This document shows, in pieces, positions 53,101 through 60,516 of a stretch of 64,000 nt of DNA. Position numbers and translations under genes: made by a program. This DNA is from JAVVHE01 sp032249695. Lineage in GTDB: Bacteria > Pseudomonadota > Alphaproteobacteria > Sphingomonadales > Sphingomonadaceae. The stretch lies in contig JAVVHE010000011.1 in the NCBI GenBank assembly GCA_032249695.1, forward strand, positions 35,143 to 99,142, in the 5' to 3' direction. The stretch's first letter is position 1. Each line of letters begins with the position of its first letter. The notes under the pieces are model-generated. The model was given only the letters and a program-made list of their open reading frames with translations, was not told the origin of the DNA and did not search any database.

Positions 53101-54007
53101 ATCGATCCGCGCCGACCGCGCCGCAGCCGATGCCGCCTCCGCAGCGCGCGAACGTCACCGCCGCAGCGCGGCCGAGGCGCTCGCCCAGGCGCGCGAAGCG
53201 CGCGCCGCCGCAGAGGTCAGGGAACAGCATGCGCTGGCGAGCGCGGCCGCACTTGCGCGTCAGTCGGCCGAACGGTTCGCCTGCGCGCCCGCCGACCTAC
53301 CCGCCGCGCTCGGCTTCGAAGCCGGCCCCACGCCCGCAGACCTCCGCGCCGCGCTTGAATCGGAACGTGCCGCGCGCGAGCGGCTCGGCGCGGTCAACCT
53401 GCGGGCGATGCACGAACTCGCCGAGGTGAGCGAGCGCCACGCGGCGCTCAGCCGCGAACGTGCGGAGGTCGACACCGCCGTCAACCGCCTGCGCGGCCAG
53501 ATCGGGGCGCTCAACCGCGACGGCCGCGAGCGGCTGCTCGCCACCTTCGCTGCGGTCAACCAGCGCTTCGGCGAACTGTTTGCGCAGCTGTTCGGCGGCG
53601 GCGAGGCGCAGCTGAAGCTGATCGACGACGACGATCCGCTCGCCGCGGGCCTGGAGATCTACGCCAAGCCGCCAGGCAAGGCGGTGCGATCGCTGTCGCT
53701 GCTATCGGGCGGTGAGCAGGCGCTGACCGCAATCGCCCTGATTTTCGCGTTTTTCCTCGCCAATCCCTCGCCGATTTGCGTGCTAGACGAAGTCGACGCG
53801 CCGCTCGACGATGCCAATAGCGAGCGCTTCTGCGATCTGATCCGCGCAGTTTCCGCCGAGGCTCCGACGCGCTTCCTGATCGTCACGCACAACCCGCTCA
53901 CCATGGCGCGCATGGACCGGCTGTTCGGCGTGACGATGGCCGAGCCCGGCGTCAGCCAGCTGGTGAGCGTCGATCTTGCCCAGGCCGAGATGCTGATCGA
54001 CCGCTAG
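50123..54007 (+). CDS. smc: Chromosome segregation ATPase SMC, apparent CTG start
   Basis: 1294-residue SMC: Walker A GPNGCGKSN at residues 31-39, long coiled coils extremely rich in Ala, Arg and Glu, a hinge at about 575-690 (GWEDALAAALGDDLGAPVGN and RIVTRGGGLWRWDGF), and the C-terminal signature LSLLSGGEQALTAIALIF with Walker B PICVLDEVDAPLDDAN. The family N-terminus (M-x-F-x-R-L-R-L-T-G-F-K-S-F) aligns with a CTG codon at 50123. No ATG or GTG lies in frame nearby; a TTG at 50084 inside the dsbA-like gene is the only alternative. It is somewhat longer than most bacterial SMCs. Confidence 0.93.
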   Translation: MIFERLRLTGFKSFAEPTELVILPGLTGVVGPNGCGKSNLTEGLRWAMGEGSAKSLRSGEMDDVIFAGSRGRPARSFAEAVLTLTIEGKQTEISRRIDAGAGSTYRVDGREARMRDIQLLFADAATGAHAAALVGQGRVAALIAARPVERRLMLEEAAGVAGLSVRRREAEIRLRAASANLERVDDLLRELGGQIDSLKRQARSAERYAAVSERIRLGEARQLHADWAAAAADAELAAERSRAAGTDADARRAELEALELDGAAEAGRLARLAAAGLEVERARGQIDAEAARLADEAERAVARIADIDAARSAAERDAAAEERTAAEARAELELLAEEVRSLRAGAAARLAALHESGLALAAAEQAKAAAEAELGLALEAHAAARAEAGAAAAALAAAEREAARLEGERQRLAREQADAARELERLNGALAKAEQTHAALALAPVELPPLPQFELPTVPPPTAPRPEATARERTACDRAASALAGAREALATALDAAEQQRGRQTAAAGRLAEAEQGSAVAGREHQRAVAARDAAAAALAEPRRVLAALRAEQAELRAEAERLERLIAARSAAAAAEPGWEDALAAALGDDLGAPVGNAGSGWARVADRAGDPELPAGLTALGAHVTAPPELARRLAQIAVAPDADTARAAAGKLRPGQRIVTRGGGLWRWDGFERHDAAEAGTAERLRAANRRAAIAAALDALAARATRAAEALAAAQATADASVRAAETAAAALAAARRLLADAEAAATAARRALAESDARVTVARATLAQAEAAHDTAASALRRAETAALERAEAERAAAIAEAERQRTLAAERVAAERRDALLRAEADRAAASAALERARYDAARAETRVATLAAALHRLADDRAVADRTLDEARARHATAQDAPAEARAETARAAATATRAALAAAAEARRTAERADEDAARRVATLERETATLITRAEAAETRAADLQRRASALADERQRLAAVPERAASERERIERDRAAIDARAESIRADRAAADAASAARERHRRSAAEALAQAREARAAAEVREQHALASAAALARQSAERFACAPADLPAALGFEAGPTPADLRAALESERAARERLGAVNLRAMHELAEVSERHAALSRERAEVDTAVNRLRGQIGALNRDGRERLLATFAAVNQRFGELFAQLFGGGEAQLKLIDDDDPLAAGLEIYAKPPGKAVRSLSLLSGGEQALTAIALIFAFFLANPSPICVLDEVDAPLDDANSERFCDLIRAVSAEAPTRFLIVTHNPLTMARMDRLFGVTMAEPGVSQLVSVDLAQAEMLIDR

Positions 54008-54066
54008 CCGCGTCACGCTGTAGCGCCCCTTTGCCGCCAGCCTTCCCGCAGCTTACAGCGGCCGAT

Positions 54067-54789
54067 ATGGCCAGTTTCGGTTTCGAGGACGTCGCGCCCG
54101 AAGAGAAGACGGCGCGCGTGGGCGACGTGTTCCGCCGCGTCGCGCGCCGCTACGACGTGATGAACGATGCGATGAGCCTCGGCCTCCATCGCCGCTGGAA
54201 GGATCGCTTTGTGGCAGCCGTGCGCCCCCGCGCGGGCGAGGCGATTCTCGACATGGCGGGCGGCACTGGCGACATCGCCTTCCGGCTGGCGGCGAAGGGG
54301 GCAATGGTCACCGTCGCCGACATCAACCCAGCGATGCTTGCCGAAGGCATGCGCCGCGCCGAGAAGCGCCGCCTCGCCGGCATCGTCTGGGCCGAGGAGA
54401 ATGCCGAGCGGCTGAGCTTCCCGAGCGCGGCGTTCGACGGCTACACGATCGCGTTCGGCATCCGGAACGTCACCGACATTCCCGCCGCGCTGAGCGAGGC
54501 CTATCGTGTGCTGAGGTTCGGCGGTCGGTTCTTCTGCCTCGAATTTTCGACGACCGAATGGCCGGGCTTTGCCGAACTCTATGACCGCTACAGCTTTGCC
54601 GTCGTGCCCCGCGTCGGCGCCGTGATCGGGCGCGACCGGGCTGCGTATCAGTATCTTGTCGAATCGATCCGCCGCTTCCCGCCAATGCCCGAATTTGCAG
54701 CGATGATCCGCGCCGCCGGTTTCGGGAAGGTGAGCTACACGCCGATCCTGGGCGGAGCCGTCGCCATCCACCGCGGCTGGAAGGTTTGA
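54067..54789 (+). CDS. ubiE: Ubiquinone/menaquinone C-methyltransferase UbiE
   Basis: SAM-dependent C-methyltransferase of quinone synthesis, 240 residues. Motifs: FRRVARRYDVMNDAMSLGLH, ILDMAGGTGDIAFRLAAKG, FPSAAFDGYTIAFGIRNV and RVLRFGGRFFCLEFSTTEWP. Start ATG 54067, chosen over a TTG at 54031 because MASFGFEDVAPEEK is the family N-terminus. The stop overlaps the ubiB start. Confidence 0.96.
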   Translation: MASFGFEDVAPEEKTARVGDVFRRVARRYDVMNDAMSLGLHRRWKDRFVAAVRPRAGEAILDMAGGTGDIAFRLAAKGAMVTVADINPAMLAEGMRRAEKRRLAGIVWAEENAERLSFPSAAFDGYTIAFGIRNVTDIPAALSEAYRVLRFGGRFFCLEFSTTEWPGFAELYDRYSFAVVPRVGAVIGRDRAAYQYLVESIRRFPPMPEFAAMIRAAGFGKVSYTPILGGAVAIHRGWKV

Positions 54790-56351
54790 GCGCCGCCCCC
54801 GTCCATCTGTGGCGGCTGTTCCGCTGGGGGCGGACGCTTGCGCGGCACGGAGCGCTGCGCCCGCTAGAACGCGATCCTCGCACGCCCGCGTGGGTGCGCC
54901 GCGTTGCCTGGTTCGCGTCGCTCGCAGCGCTTGCACCGCGCGAGCCGCGTTTCGCCGAAGCCTTTCGGGCGCTGGGACCAGCCGCGATCAAGCTTGGCCA
55001 GGCGCTGTCCACCCGCCCCGATCTCGTCGGCGAGGAGGCCGCGCATGACCTGCGGCGCCTGCAGGACCAGCTGCCGCCGACACCCTTTGCCGACGTGCGC
55101 GAGATGCTGGAGCGCGCGTTCGACACGCGCTTTAGCGAGCTGTTCCAGAGCATCGATCCCACGCCGATCGGCGCCGCCTCGATCGCGCAGGTCTATCGCG
55201 CGGTCACCAGCGACGGGCGCACGGTGGCAGTAAAAGTGCTGCGGCCGGGGATCGAGGACCAGCTCCGCCGGGCCATCTCCACCTACGAATGGGCGGCTGA
55301 ACGAGTCGAGCGCGAGGGCGGCGAGGCTGCGCGCCTGCGCCCGCGCGCGACGATCGCCGCCTTTCGCCGCTGGACCGAGCGCGAGCTCGACCTGCGCCTC
55401 GAAGCCGCCGCCGCATCCGAACTCGCCGAGGACAGTGGCGATCCCGCGCTGATCGTGCCGCGGGTCGATTGGGCGCGCACCGGCAAGCGCGTGCTCACGC
55501 TTGAATGGATCGACGGCATCAAGCTTTCCGATCCCCGGGCGGTCGCCGCCGCCGGGCTCGATGGCCGCAAGCTCGCCGTCATCGTGTTCCAGGGCTTTCT
55601 GCACCAGGCGATCGCGCGCGGCTTCTTCCACGCCGACCTCCATCAGGGCAACCTGTTCGCGCTGCCCGGCAACCGCGTGGCGGTCATTGATTTCGGCATC
55701 ATGGGCCGCCTCGATCGCCGCGCGCGCGTCGACCTTGCGCGGATCCTCTACGGCCTGCTGACTGCCGACTACGAAACCGTTGCGCGCGTGCATTTCGATG
55801 CCGGCTTCGTGCCAAAGCATCATTCGGTCGAGGATTTCGCGACCGCGCTGCGGGCGGTGGGCGAGCCGATCCGCGGGCTGCCGGTCAAGGACATTTCGGT
55901 CGCGCGGCTGCTCGACGGGCTGTTCGCGATCACCCGCCTGTTCGATATGCCGACGCAGCCGCATCTGCTGCTGCTGCAGAAGACGATGGTGATGGTCGAA
56001 GGCGTCGCGGCCGCGCTCGATCCCGAAATTAACAGCTGGGAGATCGCCGAGCCTTATGTCCGCGACTGGATGCGCAGCGAGCTTGGGCCCGAGGCGCGCG
56101 TGGCGGACGCGATCACGCGCAATCTTGCGCTGCTGGCCGACGTGCCCGCCATCCTCCGCCGCCTGATCGCGCTCATTCCCCCCGAGCTCGCCGCCCCGCC
56201 CGAGCCCGAGTTCGAGAACAGTCGCCCCGCCGTCGCCGAACCCGGCCCGCTCGAAATCCGCGCCGCCGTCCGCGTGCCGTGGTGGACAATCGGCGCCGTC
56301 GGGCTGGGCGGGCTGGCGGCGGGGTTGGGGATCGCCGCCGCTTTCCTGTAA
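54786..56351 (+). CDS. ubiB: UbiB-family protein kinase-like enzyme
   Basis: 521 residues of the ADCK/ABC1 atypical kinase family needed for ubiquinone synthesis. The KxGQ motif is in AIKLGQALSTRPDLVGEEAA; kinase-like parts are GAASIAQVYRAVTSDGRTVA, VKVLRPGIEDQLRR and FFHADLHQGNLFALPGNRVA with DFGIMGRLDR. A C-terminal TM hairpin (GAVGLGGLAAGLGIAAAF) anchors it. The start is TTG at 54786, overlapping the ubiE TGA; the predicted start is not backed by a clear ribosome-binding site. Confidence 0.94.
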   Translation: MSAAPVHLWRLFRWGRTLARHGALRPLERDPRTPAWVRRVAWFASLAALAPREPRFAEAFRALGPAAIKLGQALSTRPDLVGEEAAHDLRRLQDQLPPTPFADVREMLERAFDTRFSELFQSIDPTPIGAASIAQVYRAVTSDGRTVAVKVLRPGIEDQLRRAISTYEWAAERVEREGGEAARLRPRATIAAFRRWTERELDLRLEAAAASELAEDSGDPALIVPRVDWARTGKRVLTLEWIDGIKLSDPRAVAAAGLDGRKLAVIVFQGFLHQAIARGFFHADLHQGNLFALPGNRVAVIDFGIMGRLDRRARVDLARILYGLLTADYETVARVHFDAGFVPKHHSVEDFATALRAVGEPIRGLPVKDISVARLLDGLFAITRLFDMPTQPHLLLLQKTMVMVEGVAAALDPEINSWEIAEPYVRDWMRSELGPEARVADAITRNLALLADVPAILRRLIALIPPELAAPPEPEFENSRPAVAEPGPLEIRAAVRVPWWTIGAVGLGGLAAGLGIAAAFL

Positions 56352-56361
56352 GCAGCGGGGC

Positions 56362-57756
56362 ATGAGCGGCGGCGCCAAACGCATCCTGTTGATCGTCGCG
56401 GGTGGCATCGCCGGATATAAGGCGCTGGAATTCGCGCGGCTTGCGCGCGCCGAGGGCATTCAGGTTCGCTCGGTGCTGACCGCGGGCGGCGCGCGGTTCG
56501 TGACGCCGCTCAGCCTCGCGGCGCTGACCGAGGATCAGGTCTATGACGACCTGTGGAGCCTCAAGGACGAAAGCGAGATGGGCCACATCCGCCTCAGCCG
56601 CGAGGCCGACCTGATCGTTGTCGCTCCCTGCTCGGCCAGCCGCATCGCGCGGATGGCGCAGGGGCTGGGCCAGGATCTCGCCGACGCGGTGTATCTTGCC
56701 GCCGACAAGCCGGTCCTTGTCGCGCCGGCGATGAACTGGCGGATGTGGAGCCACGCCGCCACCGCGCGCAATGTCGAGCAGCTGTGTGCCGACGGTGTGC
56801 TGATGATGCAGCCCGGCGAGGGCGCGATGGCGTGCGGCGAGTATGGCGCTGGACGGCTGCCCGAACCGGCCGCAATTCTCGCAGCCGCGAAGGCGGTGCT
56901 GGCGGGCGCTCTCGATGTGCCGGGGCTGCTTCAGGGCTGCGGCTCCTACCCGAGAAGCCATGCGGGCGAGGATGCCGGGCGCGTCTGGCCGGTGCTCGAT
57001 CCCGACAGCGGCATGATCCGCTGTGGAGACGGCGAGGCCGGGCTGCGGCCATCGGGCGGTGCGAGGCTGCCCCATACCGACGGAGGCGGGGCGGCGGGCA
57101 ACCTGCCGCTGGCGGGCCGCCACGCGGTCGTCACCGCCGGGCCGACGCACGAGCCGATCGACCCGGTGCGCTACCTCGGTAACCGATCGAGCGGGCGGCA
57201 GGGGTTCGCGATCGCGGCCGCGCTGGCGCAGGCTGGAGCGCGCGTGACGCTGGTCGCTGGCCCCGTTGCGCTACCAACGCCGCCGGGCTGCACGCGGGTG
57301 GATGTCGAGACCGCGCGCGAGATGGCCGCGGCGGTCGATGCAGCGCTGCCAGCCGACATCGCGGTGATGGTCGCAGCCGTCGCGGACTGGGGTATCGCCA
57401 AGCCCTCGCCCGTCAAAATGAAGAAAGCCGACGGCGCACCCGCATTCGATCTGGTGCCGAACCCCGACATCCTGGCCGAGCTCGCCTCTCCCGGTCCGCG
57501 CCGCCCGCGGCTGGTGATCGGCTTCGCCGCCGAAACGGGCAGTCCGGTGGACGCTGCACGCTCGAAACTCGCCACCAAAAACGCCGACCTCATCGTCGCG
57601 AACGACGTATCGGGGGACGTGATGGGCGGCAGCGTCAACACCGTCGCGCTCGTCGGCCGCGCTGGCACCGAGCAATGGCCCGCGCTCGCCAAGGCCGAGG
57701 TCGCGCGGCGGCTGGCCGCGTGGATCGCGGCTGCGCTGACCGAAGGGGCGGCGTAG
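56362..57756 (+). CDS. coaBC: Bifunctional CoaBC (phosphopantothenoylcysteine synthetase/decarboxylase)
   Basis: Two steps of CoA synthesis in one 464-residue protein. The N-terminal flavin decarboxylase half has GGIAGYKALEFARL and the active-site APAMNWRMW; the C-terminal synthetase half has AVVTAGPTHEPIDPVRYLGN, NRSSGRQGFAIAAAL and the KMKKADG loop. The linker between the halves (about 190-250) is about 50-60 residues longer than in the E. coli protein and reads like low-conservation filler (SHAGEDAGRVWPVLDPDSGM, LRPSGGARLPHTDGGGAAGN). Start ATG 56362 with a GCGGGG site. Confidence 0.92.
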   Translation: MSGGAKRILLIVAGGIAGYKALEFARLARAEGIQVRSVLTAGGARFVTPLSLAALTEDQVYDDLWSLKDESEMGHIRLSREADLIVVAPCSASRIARMAQGLGQDLADAVYLAADKPVLVAPAMNWRMWSHAATARNVEQLCADGVLMMQPGEGAMACGEYGAGRLPEPAAILAAAKAVLAGALDVPGLLQGCGSYPRSHAGEDAGRVWPVLDPDSGMIRCGDGEAGLRPSGGARLPHTDGGGAAGNLPLAGRHAVVTAGPTHEPIDPVRYLGNRSSGRQGFAIAAALAQAGARVTLVAGPVALPTPPGCTRVDVETAREMAAAVDAALPADIAVMVAAVADWGIAKPSPVKMKKADGAPAFDLVPNPDILAELASPGPRRPRLVIGFAAETGSPVDAARSKLATKNADLIVANDVSGDVMGGSVNTVALVGRAGTEQWPALAKAEVARRLAAWIAAALTEGAA

Positions 57757-57983
57757 CGCGGCCGTTAGCCGGGGCTGCCCCGACCAAGAACCAGTCACCC
57801 AGCTTGCAATGCAGGATTGCGTGTGCCGCCTTCCTGCCCGCTGCAGCGGCGCACCTCGATCCGGGTCAATCGCACGGCTGATGGCACGCAGGGGAAGTCG
57901 ACAGCGCCTCTTACCGGGACACCGTCGACTTCGGCCTATTCCGCGCCGCCCGATTACGGCAGTGTTGGCAGCAGCTTCACGGC
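57757..57983. other. Gap between coaBC and PEP-CTERM gene
   Basis: 227 bp, no credible gene. A short GC hairpin (CGGGG-CTG-CCCCG) at about 57771-57783 lies shortly after the coaBC stop and could end its transcript; there is no T-tract. The rest is ordinary GC-rich spacer. Confidence 0.4.
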
Positions 57984-58703
57984 TCAGCGGCGGCGGAGGC
58001 CCAGTGCGAGCGCGCCCAGGCCGAACAGCGCCAGCGCGGTCGGCGCGGGCGTCGCTACTCCGGGCACGTTCACGCTGATGGCGAACACGTCGGCCTGGCC
58101 GATGCGTTCGTCGTTCCAGTTCTGCGGCCCGCTGTTACGGGAGTAGAGGAACGCCCGGTTGGCGGTGCTGTAGCGATCCGACTCCCAGCTGCACGCCGCA
58201 CCCCCGACCCCCAGAACCACGAGATAGCCGGCGTCGTTGCCGCAGCCGCCGTAATTCTGGTTGATAAAGAAGTTCCGGTTGTAGTTGGCGTCACCCGGGA
58301 TCGAGAAGAAGTTGACGTTTGCGGTGGCAAGATTCGGGTAATCGCCGCCGATCACGTTCGACTGCGTAAAGAAGTTGCTATAGCTGCTGCCGGGGCTGAA
58401 GCTGATCGTCCGCATCAGCGTGCCGCGGTTGTACAGCTGGACGTCGACTCTCTGCACCGTCGCCCAGTTGGCGGGTGTATCGAGGAAGGTGGCGTTACGG
58501 TAATCCAAGCTGGAGTTGCTGAGCGACTGGGCTGCGGCCTCGTTCTCGCGGATCGCGCCACCGTTCAGGTAGAGCTGGCTCAGCGAGCCGATCGTGCTCG
58601 CGCCGTTGCCGAGCTTGAAGACCAGCAGCGAGGCGGCGTCGGCGCTCGCAGTCGTCAGCACTGCCGAAGCAGCGGTCGTCAGAAGGACTTTCAGTACGCG
58701 CAT
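57984..58703 (-). CDS. PEP-CTERM-type exported protein
   Basis: 239 residues, unknown function. The signal peptide is VLLTTAASAVLTTASADA (cleavage near residue 23). The mature part is Asn/Ser/Tyr-rich (SYSNFFTQSNVIGGDYPNLA, NRNFFINQNYGGCGNDAGYL), typical of sorted extracellular proteins. The sorting signal is ATPAPTALALFGLGALALGL then RRR. The Glu of PEP is Ala. ATG 58703 has AGAGGGAG upstream. A sigma-54 promoter lies 54 bp upstream. Single-gene unit. Confidence 0.84.
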   Translation of the reverse strand: MRVLKVLLTTAASAVLTTASADAASLLVFKLGNGASTIGSLSQLYLNGGAIRENEAAAQSLSNSSLDYRNATFLDTPANWATVQRVDVQLYNRGTLMRTISFSPGSSYSNFFTQSNVIGGDYPNLATANVNFFSIPGDANYNRNFFINQNYGGCGNDAGYLVVLGVGGAACSWESDRYSTANRAFLYSRNSGPQNWNDERIGQADVFAISVNVPGVATPAPTALALFGLGALALGLRRR

Positions 58704-58756
58704 CGGTATGCTCCCTCTTTGTAACGGTCTTGACTGCGGTTCCCGATAGGCGGCTT

Positions 58757-58772
58757 TGCAAGGCGCGTGCCA
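58757..58772 (-). promoter_or_regulatory. Sigma-54-type promoter of the 57984 gene
   Basis: Minus strand reads TGGCACGCGCCTTGCA, preceded by GTTC. GG and GC are 12 nt apart; the only departure from YTGGCACGrNNNTTGCW is C at the r position. It lies 54 bp before the ATG, the same distance as in the 46093 gene. Confidence 0.82.
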
Positions 58773-58917
58773 GAACGGACAGGGGATGGAGATCCGGGCG
58801 CCCGCGATCAATGCGCTGCCGACGAATACAGCCAACTGTAAACGCCGCCGACACAGTCGACCCCCGCGCGCATCGGCGCGATTGACCTGCGCGCGCCACG
58901 ACCCCAACCGGGCGGCG

Positions 58918-59667
58918 ATGCCAGCACTCGCCGCCGCCCTGCTGATGAGCCTGATCGTCGGGCTGCGCTATCTGATGCTCTCGGGCATGTTCGCAGCGAT
59001 CACGCGGAGTACCGGGCGGGCACGGGCGATCCCGGTTGGCCAGGTGCGGGCAGAGATCAAATGGTCGCTACTGTCTGCGCTTATCTATGGCGCGCCGGCG
59101 GGGATAACCTACTGGGCGTGGAATCGGCATGGGCTGACGCAGCTTTACGTCGATCCGCGTGTGCAGCCGCTATGGCTGCTCTGGGCATCGCCGCTGTTGT
59201 ATCTATTCGTGCACGATACCTGGTTCTATTGGACGCACCGGCTGATGCACCGGCCCCGGTGGTTCCGCGTGGCGCACGCGGTCCACCATCAGAGCCGACC
59301 GCCGACCGCCTGGGCCGCGATGAGCTTCCACCCGTGGGAGGCGCTGTCGGGCGCGGTGCTGTTCCCCGCGCTGGCATGGGTGGTGCCGATCCATGTGGGG
59401 ATGCTGGGGCTGGTGCTGCTCATCGCCTCGCTGTTCGGGACGACCAATCACATGGGCTGGGAGATGCTCCCCGCCCGCGTGGTGCGGGGGCCCGTCGGCG
59501 CCGCGCTCATCTCGGCCGCGCACCACGAACTGCACCACCGCAATTACCGGGCGAACTTCGGACTTTACTTCCGCTTCTGGGACCGGATCTGCGGGACCGA
59601 CCGCGGCATCGCGGAGGATATGCTTCGATCGCCCCCACGCGTGATGCCAGCGAAAGCCGGCACGTGA
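58918..59667 (+). CDS. Fatty acid hydroxylase/sterol desaturase superfamily enzyme
   Basis: 249-residue membrane di-iron oxidase. His clusters: HDTWFYWTHRLMH, then HAVHHQS, then HHELHHRNY, matching the eight-His rule of the superfamily. TM helices are at about 5-25, 48-68, 88-108 and 140-170. It hydroxylates or desaturates a lipid; the lipid is unknown, hydroxylated sphingolipid or carotenoid being options in this group. The last eight residues (VMPAKAGT) are encoded by a REP-like repeat, so the native end may have been replaced. Start ATG 58918. Confidence 0.87.
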   Translation: MPALAAALLMSLIVGLRYLMLSGMFAAITRSTGRARAIPVGQVRAEIKWSLLSALIYGAPAGITYWAWNRHGLTQLYVDPRVQPLWLLWASPLLYLFVHDTWFYWTHRLMHRPRWFRVAHAVHHQSRPPTAWAAMSFHPWEALSGAVLFPALAWVVPIHVGMLGLVLLIASLFGTTNHMGWEMLPARVVRGPVGAALISAAHHELHHRNYRANFGLYFRFWDRICGTDRGIAEDMLRSPPRVMPAKAGT

Positions 59668-59722
59668 CCGGCGACCCTCGCGCCTCGCTCCACGCAGAGG
59701 TCTGAGCTTTCGCTGGGATGAC
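59641..59722. repeat. REP-like inverted repeat overlapping the hydroxylase 3' end
   Basis: Arms GTGATGCCAGCGAAAGC (59641-59657) and GCTTTCGCTGGGATGAC (59706-59722) pair at 15 of 17 positions. The middle is GC-rich. Short arms of the type GTCATCCCAGCGAAAGC are common dispersed repeats in sphingomonads by my recollection. The left arm supplies the final codons and is followed at once by the hydroxylase TGA. Confidence 0.65.
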
Positions 59723-59757
59723 CAAGGAAGGGTGAAAACCGGCGACGGCGGCGCCGC

Positions 59758-60516
59758 TCACTCCCCCGCCAGCGCGGCAAGCAATTCGGCGTGTAGCCCC
59801 GGCCCGGCGGCGGCCACGCCTGGCATTACCGGGCGCGGCTTGTTGAACGCCAGCGGCTGCCCCAGCTTGTCGGTCACCAGCGCACCCGCTTCGGAGGCGA
59901 TCAACGTCGCGGCGGCGATGTCGATCTCGCGGACCAGCTTCGTCTGGAACACCGCGTCGGCCTCGCCCGCGGCGAGCATCGCCAGCCGCAGCGCCAGCGC
60001 GTTGGGCTTGACGACGCGCTCCACCGTCACGCCGCCGATGCGCGCCGGGCCGGGGTCGGCGGGGACGCGGCAGCCCGGCAGGCCGGAGCGCGGCTGCACC
60101 ATCAGCCGCTCGCCATTCAGCGTCGCGCCCGCGCCGCGTTCGGCCTGGAACACCAGTCCCCGCTCGGGCGCGGTCAGCGCCGCGAGCATGGGCGCACCGT
60201 CCTCCACCAGCGCGACGGACACCGCCCAACCCGTGCGCCCGCGCAGGAAATCGCGCGTGCCGTCGATTGCATCGACCACCCATACGCGTCTGCAAGCCAG
60301 CCGTTCGGCCGAATCCTCGGTCTCCTCGGACAGCCAGCCATAGGCCGGCCGCGCCTCCAGCAGACGCGCCTTCAGCAGCGCGTCGATCGCGTAATCGGCT
60401 TCCGTGACGGGGTCGCCCGGGCGCTTCTGCCAGCTGTCGAAGTCCGAATGGAAGATGCGGTGCGCCTCGGCCGCGGCTTCCAGCATCGCGGTGGCCAGAA
60501 GCTCAGGATCCCGCAA
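59758..60516 (-). CDS. Inositol-monophosphatase-family phosphatase (CysQ-like)
   Basis: 252 residues. Metal-site motifs: GDPVTEADYAIDALL, WLSEETEDS and WVVDAIDGTRDFLRG, then the C-terminal REIDIAAATLIASEAGALVT. This could be 3'(2'),5'-bisphosphate nucleotidase (CysQ) or a related IMPase; the sequence does not separate them. The start is TTG at 60516, inside the pmbA 3' end (14 bp overlap), with GAAGG upstream; an internal ATG at 60486 is the alternative. Confidence 0.84.
   Translation of the reverse strand: MRDPELLATAMLEAAAEAHRIFHSDFDSWQKRPGDPVTEADYAIDALLKARLLEARPAYGWLSEETEDSAERLACRRVWVVDAIDGTRDFLRGRTGWAVSVALVEDGAPMLAALTAPERGLVFQAERGAGATLNGERLMVQPRSGLPGCRVPADPGPARIGGVTVERVVKPNALALRLAMLAAGEADAVFQTKLVREIDIAAATLIASEAGALVTDKLGQPLAFNKPRPVMPGVAAAGPGLHAELLAALAGE

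Noticed and set aside
54864..56459. Long minus-strand open frame opposite ubiB
   Set aside because: Antisense shadow of a clear UbiB gene.
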